NCBI GenBank assembly: GCA_026129865.1
Contig: JAHCHG010000008.1
Coordinates: forward strand, 1-64,000
DNA: 64,000 nucleotides
Direction of reading: 5' to 3'
Source of the DNA: Pyrinomonadaceae bacterium
GTDB taxonomy: Bacteria; Acidobacteriota; Blastocatellia; Pyrinomonadales; Pyrinomonadaceae
This document shows positions 61,417 through 64,000 of the stretch, piece by piece; within the stretch, counting starts at the first letter, position 1, and the number at the start of each line of letters is the position of its first letter. A model generated the notes under the pieces. That model did no database searches. It saw nothing but the letters and a program-made list of their open reading frames with translations, and was not told the DNA's origin. The position numbers and the translations under genes were made by a program.

Positions 61417-62788
61417 CTTCGTTCTTACCGCTTTTATTCAATCGATAACGCAGTTGATCGCGCGAAATGTCGAGTAATTTCGCTGCATGCGTCATGTTTT
61501 TTCCAGCCCTTTGATAGGCTTGCCGCGCAAGATCGTTCTGCAGTTCTTCAAGTGAAATTCCTTCGGGTGGCAGCGTGAAAACAACGCCGGACTCGAAGCC
61601 TCCGCCGGATGACGCAAGATCGAACGGCAAATGTGCGGTCGTTATCTCTTCGCCTTCTTCAAGGATCGAAGCTCGTTCAATAACATTTCTGAGCTCACGG
61701 ACATTGCCTTTCCATTCGTAATCGAGAAAGATCCGCTCCGTAATTTTGGACAGCCTGCGCAAATTGGAATCCTTGCTTTTTCGACGTGCAAGGTCAATGT
61801 AATGCTGAGCCAGGAGCAAAATATCGTTGCCGCGTTCTCGAAGCGGAGGAATTTCGATCTTAATGATGGATATTCTGTAAAAAAGGTCGAGCCGAAATTC
61901 TCCGTCTTCGCTTCGTTTCTTCAGATCGCGATTCGATGCGGTAATTATACGGACATCGAGCGAAATATCCTTCAGTCCGCCGATGCGGCGAACGACGCCG
62001 TCTTCAAGTACGCGAAGCAGTTTAGCCTGAAGCGAAAGATCCATTTCACCGATCTCGTCCAAAAAGATCGTGCCGCCGTCAGCGCGCTCGAAAAGACCTT
62101 CTTTTCGCGATTTTGCATCGGTAAACGCTCCCTTTTCGTAGCCGAAAAGCTCCGATTCGATAAGCGTCGCGGGCAGCGCGGCGCAATTTATCGCCAGATA
62201 AGGCTTTTTTGCGCGGTCGGAGGCAGAATGGATCGCGCGCGCAAAAAGATCCTTTCCGGTGCCGGTTTCCCCCTGTAAGAGAATGGCGGAAACATCGGAA
62301 CGCGCCACCTTTGCGGCAAGTTTCTTCGCCTTCTGCATCGGGTCGGATTCGCCGATGATCATTTCAAAACTTAGATCGCGGTCATCGCGCGCGATCTTCA
62401 GCTCGCGGCGAAGATCCCGCGTTTCAAACGCATTTTTTAACGTAACCCTTAGTTCTTCGAGCCTTACGGGCTTGCCGATAAAATCGTACGCGCCGTTTCG
62501 GAGCGCCGCCACAGTATTTTCGACATCGACATTTCCGGTGACCATCACAACTACGGCATCGTTATTCTTAGATTTGATGTCCGCCAAAACATCCAGCCCG
62601 GAACCATCCGGCAGATCGATATCAAGAAGAGTAACTTCCGGTTCTTCCGATTCGTACAACGACAAAGCCTCTGCAACCGAAGCCGCCTCGGCAACTTCGT
62701 AGTCCCACGCCCGCAAAGCCTCGCCGAGCGTCATTCGCATGAACCGCTCGTCATCGACAACTAAAATTTTCTTCTTGATCGTTCCCAA
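61391..62788 (-). CDS. NtrC-family sigma-54-dependent response regulator
   Basis: The 465-residue protein has a receiver (about residues 8-120; ILVVDDERFM, then a phospho-acceptor Asp in VTLLDIDLPDGSG). The AAA+ domain (about 145-375) has Walker A GETGTGKDLFARA, the sigma-54-contacting GAFTDA loop (a variant of GAFTGA) and FLDEIGEM. A C-terminal Fis-type helix-turn-helix has MTHAAKLLDISRDQLRYRL. The start is a TTG. It leads the unit with the hybrid kinase. Two sigma-54-type promoters with shared palindromes lie 1.9 kb away, at 59.3-59.5 kb. Confidence 0.95.
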   Translation of the reverse strand: MGTIKKKILVVDDERFMRMTLGEALRAWDYEVAEAASVAEALSLYESEEPEVTLLDIDLPDGSGLDVLADIKSKNNDAVVVMVTGNVDVENTVAALRNGAYDFIGKPVRLEELRVTLKNAFETRDLRRELKIARDDRDLSFEMIIGESDPMQKAKKLAAKVARSDVSAILLQGETGTGKDLFARAIHSASDRAKKPYLAINCAALPATLIESELFGYEKGAFTDAKSRKEGLFERADGGTIFLDEIGEMDLSLQAKLLRVLEDGVVRRIGGLKDISLDVRIITASNRDLKKRSEDGEFRLDLFYRISIIKIEIPPLRERGNDILLLAQHYIDLARRKSKDSNLRRLSKITERIFLDYEWKGNVRELRNVIERASILEEGEEITTAHLPFDLASSGGGFESGVVFTLPPEGISLEELQNDLARQAYQRAGKNMTHAAKLLDISRDQLRYRLNKSGKNEDEDPTQKK

Positions 62789-63119
62789 CGTGTCTTTTCC
62801 GATATTCTACTTTACAGCAATTCAATAATATATGGAGAAACTTTTCAACGAAGCCGGAAAGAAGGTCGGTAGCTAAAATTATCGCTCGAACCTACTTCAG
62901 CCAGAACGCGACAGTCATGCATTCGATCACCAATTACGAAGCAGCCGCCGGTTGCCTGCCGATCTTAGTTCGAACGCACTTAAGATTTACCCGCCAAATC
63001 GATGATGGAATGAAGCAGCAGAAAACATTTTGTGCCGGCGTTTTTTGGAAAAAAAGACTGCCGGATAAGATAAAAATTACCCGGACAGTCTGGTTAATTA
63101 AATGATTGACGGGAAAATG
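62789..63119. other. Intergenic region between the regulator and the repeat protein
   Basis: These 331 bases hold no convincing gene; a 62-residue plus-strand frame at 62917-63105 lacks any family motif. The terminator of the repeat protein lies within it (63048-63091). Confidence 0.5.
63048..63091 (-). terminator. Rho-independent terminator of the FG-GAP-like gene
   Basis: On the minus strand AGACTG-CCGG-TAA pairs with TTA-CCGG-CAGTCT around an 8-base loop, followed by TTTTTTT. It lies 28 bases after the stop codon. Confidence 0.8.
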
Positions 63120-64000
63120 TTACGGCACTGCGGAGGTCGGAATTGGGATGTCTCCAACAGCACCGAACGCAGCGGCTGAGAAACCTTCGGTAGATTTCAA
63201 AACGTACCAGACGGATTCCGACGGACGGAAAACGGCTGCGTCGAATTTTCCGTCACTATCGTAATCGCCCGGAACGGGTTGGTCGCCGGGTGCGCCGAAC
63301 GGTATTGTGTAAAAAGATCCGTCTTCACTGCGAACGATGTACCAGGTTCCGTTCGATGGTCGCCAAACCGCGAGGTCCGCCTTTCCATCACCGGTGTAAT
63401 CACCGGGAACAAGACCGTCCTCCGACGTTCCGAGAATTGCTGCAAAGACTTGCCCATTAGAGCTTCGTCTTACCCACCATTCCCGATTTGACCCGTTTAT
63501 CCGGGTTATAGCAATGTCCGATTTTCCGTCGCCGTCATAATCTTCGGGAACCGGTACGTCGCCCGCGGACCCGAATGTAATAATATCTGTTCCGCCGCCT
63601 GACGATCTTATTATGTACCAGGTTTGGTTCGAAGGTCTGAACAGCGCGATGTCCGCTTTTCCGTCCCCGTCATAGTCTCGCGGAACCGGAAGGTCTTCGG
63701 AAATGCCGAAACCGAAAGCGTAATAGGAAAAGTCTTCGGAGCGCAAAACAAACCATTTGCCCTCCGACGGACGATAGAAGGCAATATCCGTTTTTCCGTC
63801 CCCCGTAAAATCGGCAGGTGTGATCTTATCGGTGGACGCTCCGAACTGAACCGCAAACGTGATATTCGCCGAACTCCGGTTTACCCACCATTCGCCTGCG
63901 CCGGGTCTAAAGATTCCGATGTCCGTTCGCCCGTCGCCGTCGAAATCGAACGGAGGGCGCTTTGAAATTCTTGGACGGTACCAATCGGTTACGGAATCCG
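63120..64000 (-). CDS. FG-GAP/VCBS-like repeat protein, N-terminus beyond the window
   Basis: At least 293 residues are visible, and the frame stays open to the window edge. Six or more repeats of about 45-50 residues follow the pattern (V)P.DYDGDGK.DIA.FRPS...WY...S, with the Asp-rich D(Y/F)DGDG(K/R)xD loops that bind calcium in FG-GAP/integrin-like propellers. Such domains are usually exported. The N-terminus and any signal peptide are not in view. The gene is read toward the regulator gene and ends at a good terminator. Confidence 0.85.
   Translation of the reverse strand, partial: DSVTDWYRPRISKRPPFDFDGDGRTDIGIFRPGAGEWWVNRSSANITFAVQFGASTDKITPADFTGDGKTDIAFYRPSEGKWFVLRSEDFSYYAFGFGISEDLPVPRDYDGDGKADIALFRPSNQTWYIIRSSGGGTDIITFGSAGDVPVPEDYDGDGKSDIAITRINGSNREWWVRRSSNGQVFAAILGTSEDGLVPGDYTGDGKADLAVWRPSNGTWYIVRSEDGSFYTIPFGAPGDQPVPGDYDSDGKFDAAVFRPSESVWYVLKSTEGFSAAAFGAVGDIPIPTSAVP

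Noticed and set aside
62917-63105. A 62-residue plus-strand frame before the FG-GAP-like gene
   Set aside because: It crosses the terminator of that gene and has no ribosome binding site or recognisable motif.
1-64000. tRNA, rRNA, CRISPR arrays, insertion sequences, prophage genes
   Set aside because: No regular spacer-repeat array, no transposase or integrase frame, and no convincing cloverleaf or rRNA core was seen. A tRNA scan would settle the tRNA point.

Overview
The window reads like a chromosome segment of an Acidobacteriota bacterium, most likely class Blastocatellia. This placement is inferred from gene content: two very large Oar-type TonB-dependent receptors with an N-terminal carboxypeptidase-regulatory-like domain, several secreted peptidases, Hanks-type kinases, an NtrC-type two-component pair and many REP-like intergenic palindromes. 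No tRNA, rRNA, CRISPR array, insertion sequence or prophage was found.

Layout. 1-7.3 kb: small membrane proteins, receptor 1, an SPFH/zinc-ribbon protein, a Trm112-like protein, a nonamer repeat block and a family 9 glycosyltransferase. 7.1-7.5 kb: a HicB/HicA pair arranged tail to tail. 7.8-12.8 kb: a translation and secretion cluster (ffh, rpsP, khpA, rimM, trmD, rplS, rnhB). 13-20 kb: a minus-strand group with M24 and M28 peptidases, dapF, a DUF4239-like protein and a PD40 propeller. 20-23 kb: a di-iron desaturase-like protein, an MBL hydrolase and an FAD oxidoreductase. 23.5-29.4 kb: receptor 2, queG and an SH3 protein. 29.4-36 kb: minus-strand housekeeping genes (aat, rsfS, nadD, obgE, rpmA, rplU, hpt). 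The obgE-rpmA interval holds a roughly 520-nt candidate structured RNA with its own promoter and terminator, and a cluster of DnaA-box-like sites. 36.2-37.8 kb: an rpiB-like/deoC pair with N-terminal extensions of the bacterial-microcompartment cargo type. 37.8-38.4 kb: a PIN toxin and its antitoxin. 38.5-45.9 kb: a signalling group with an active kinase, a pseudokinase, a TPR-TonB protein and envelope proteins sharing one N-terminal module. 46-52 kb: msrPQ, a helicase-loader-like ATPase, a receiver-like protein, a creatininase-like hydrolase, a TetR regulator and an S41 peptidase. 52-56 kb: a 1323-residue hybrid histidine kinase. 56.2-57.4 kb: a P1 peptidase. 57.5-62.8 kb: a universal stress protein, a degenerate lactate dehydrogenase homologue, a DUF5335-like protein, a small membrane protein, a hybrid kinase and an NtrC-family regulator. 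63.1 kb to the end: an FG-GAP-like repeat protein that runs off the window.

The strongest unexplained signals are three. First, the ncRNA between rpmA and obgE (33.8-34.3 kb). Second, a divergent pair of sigma-54-type promoters around palindromic sites (59.34-59.53 kb), directly beside a sigma-54 activator and its kinase; this suggests a self-contained stress regulon. Third, the rpiB/deoC cassette, whose isomerase lacks the usual catalytic cysteine. All names rest on motif reading; no database search was run.
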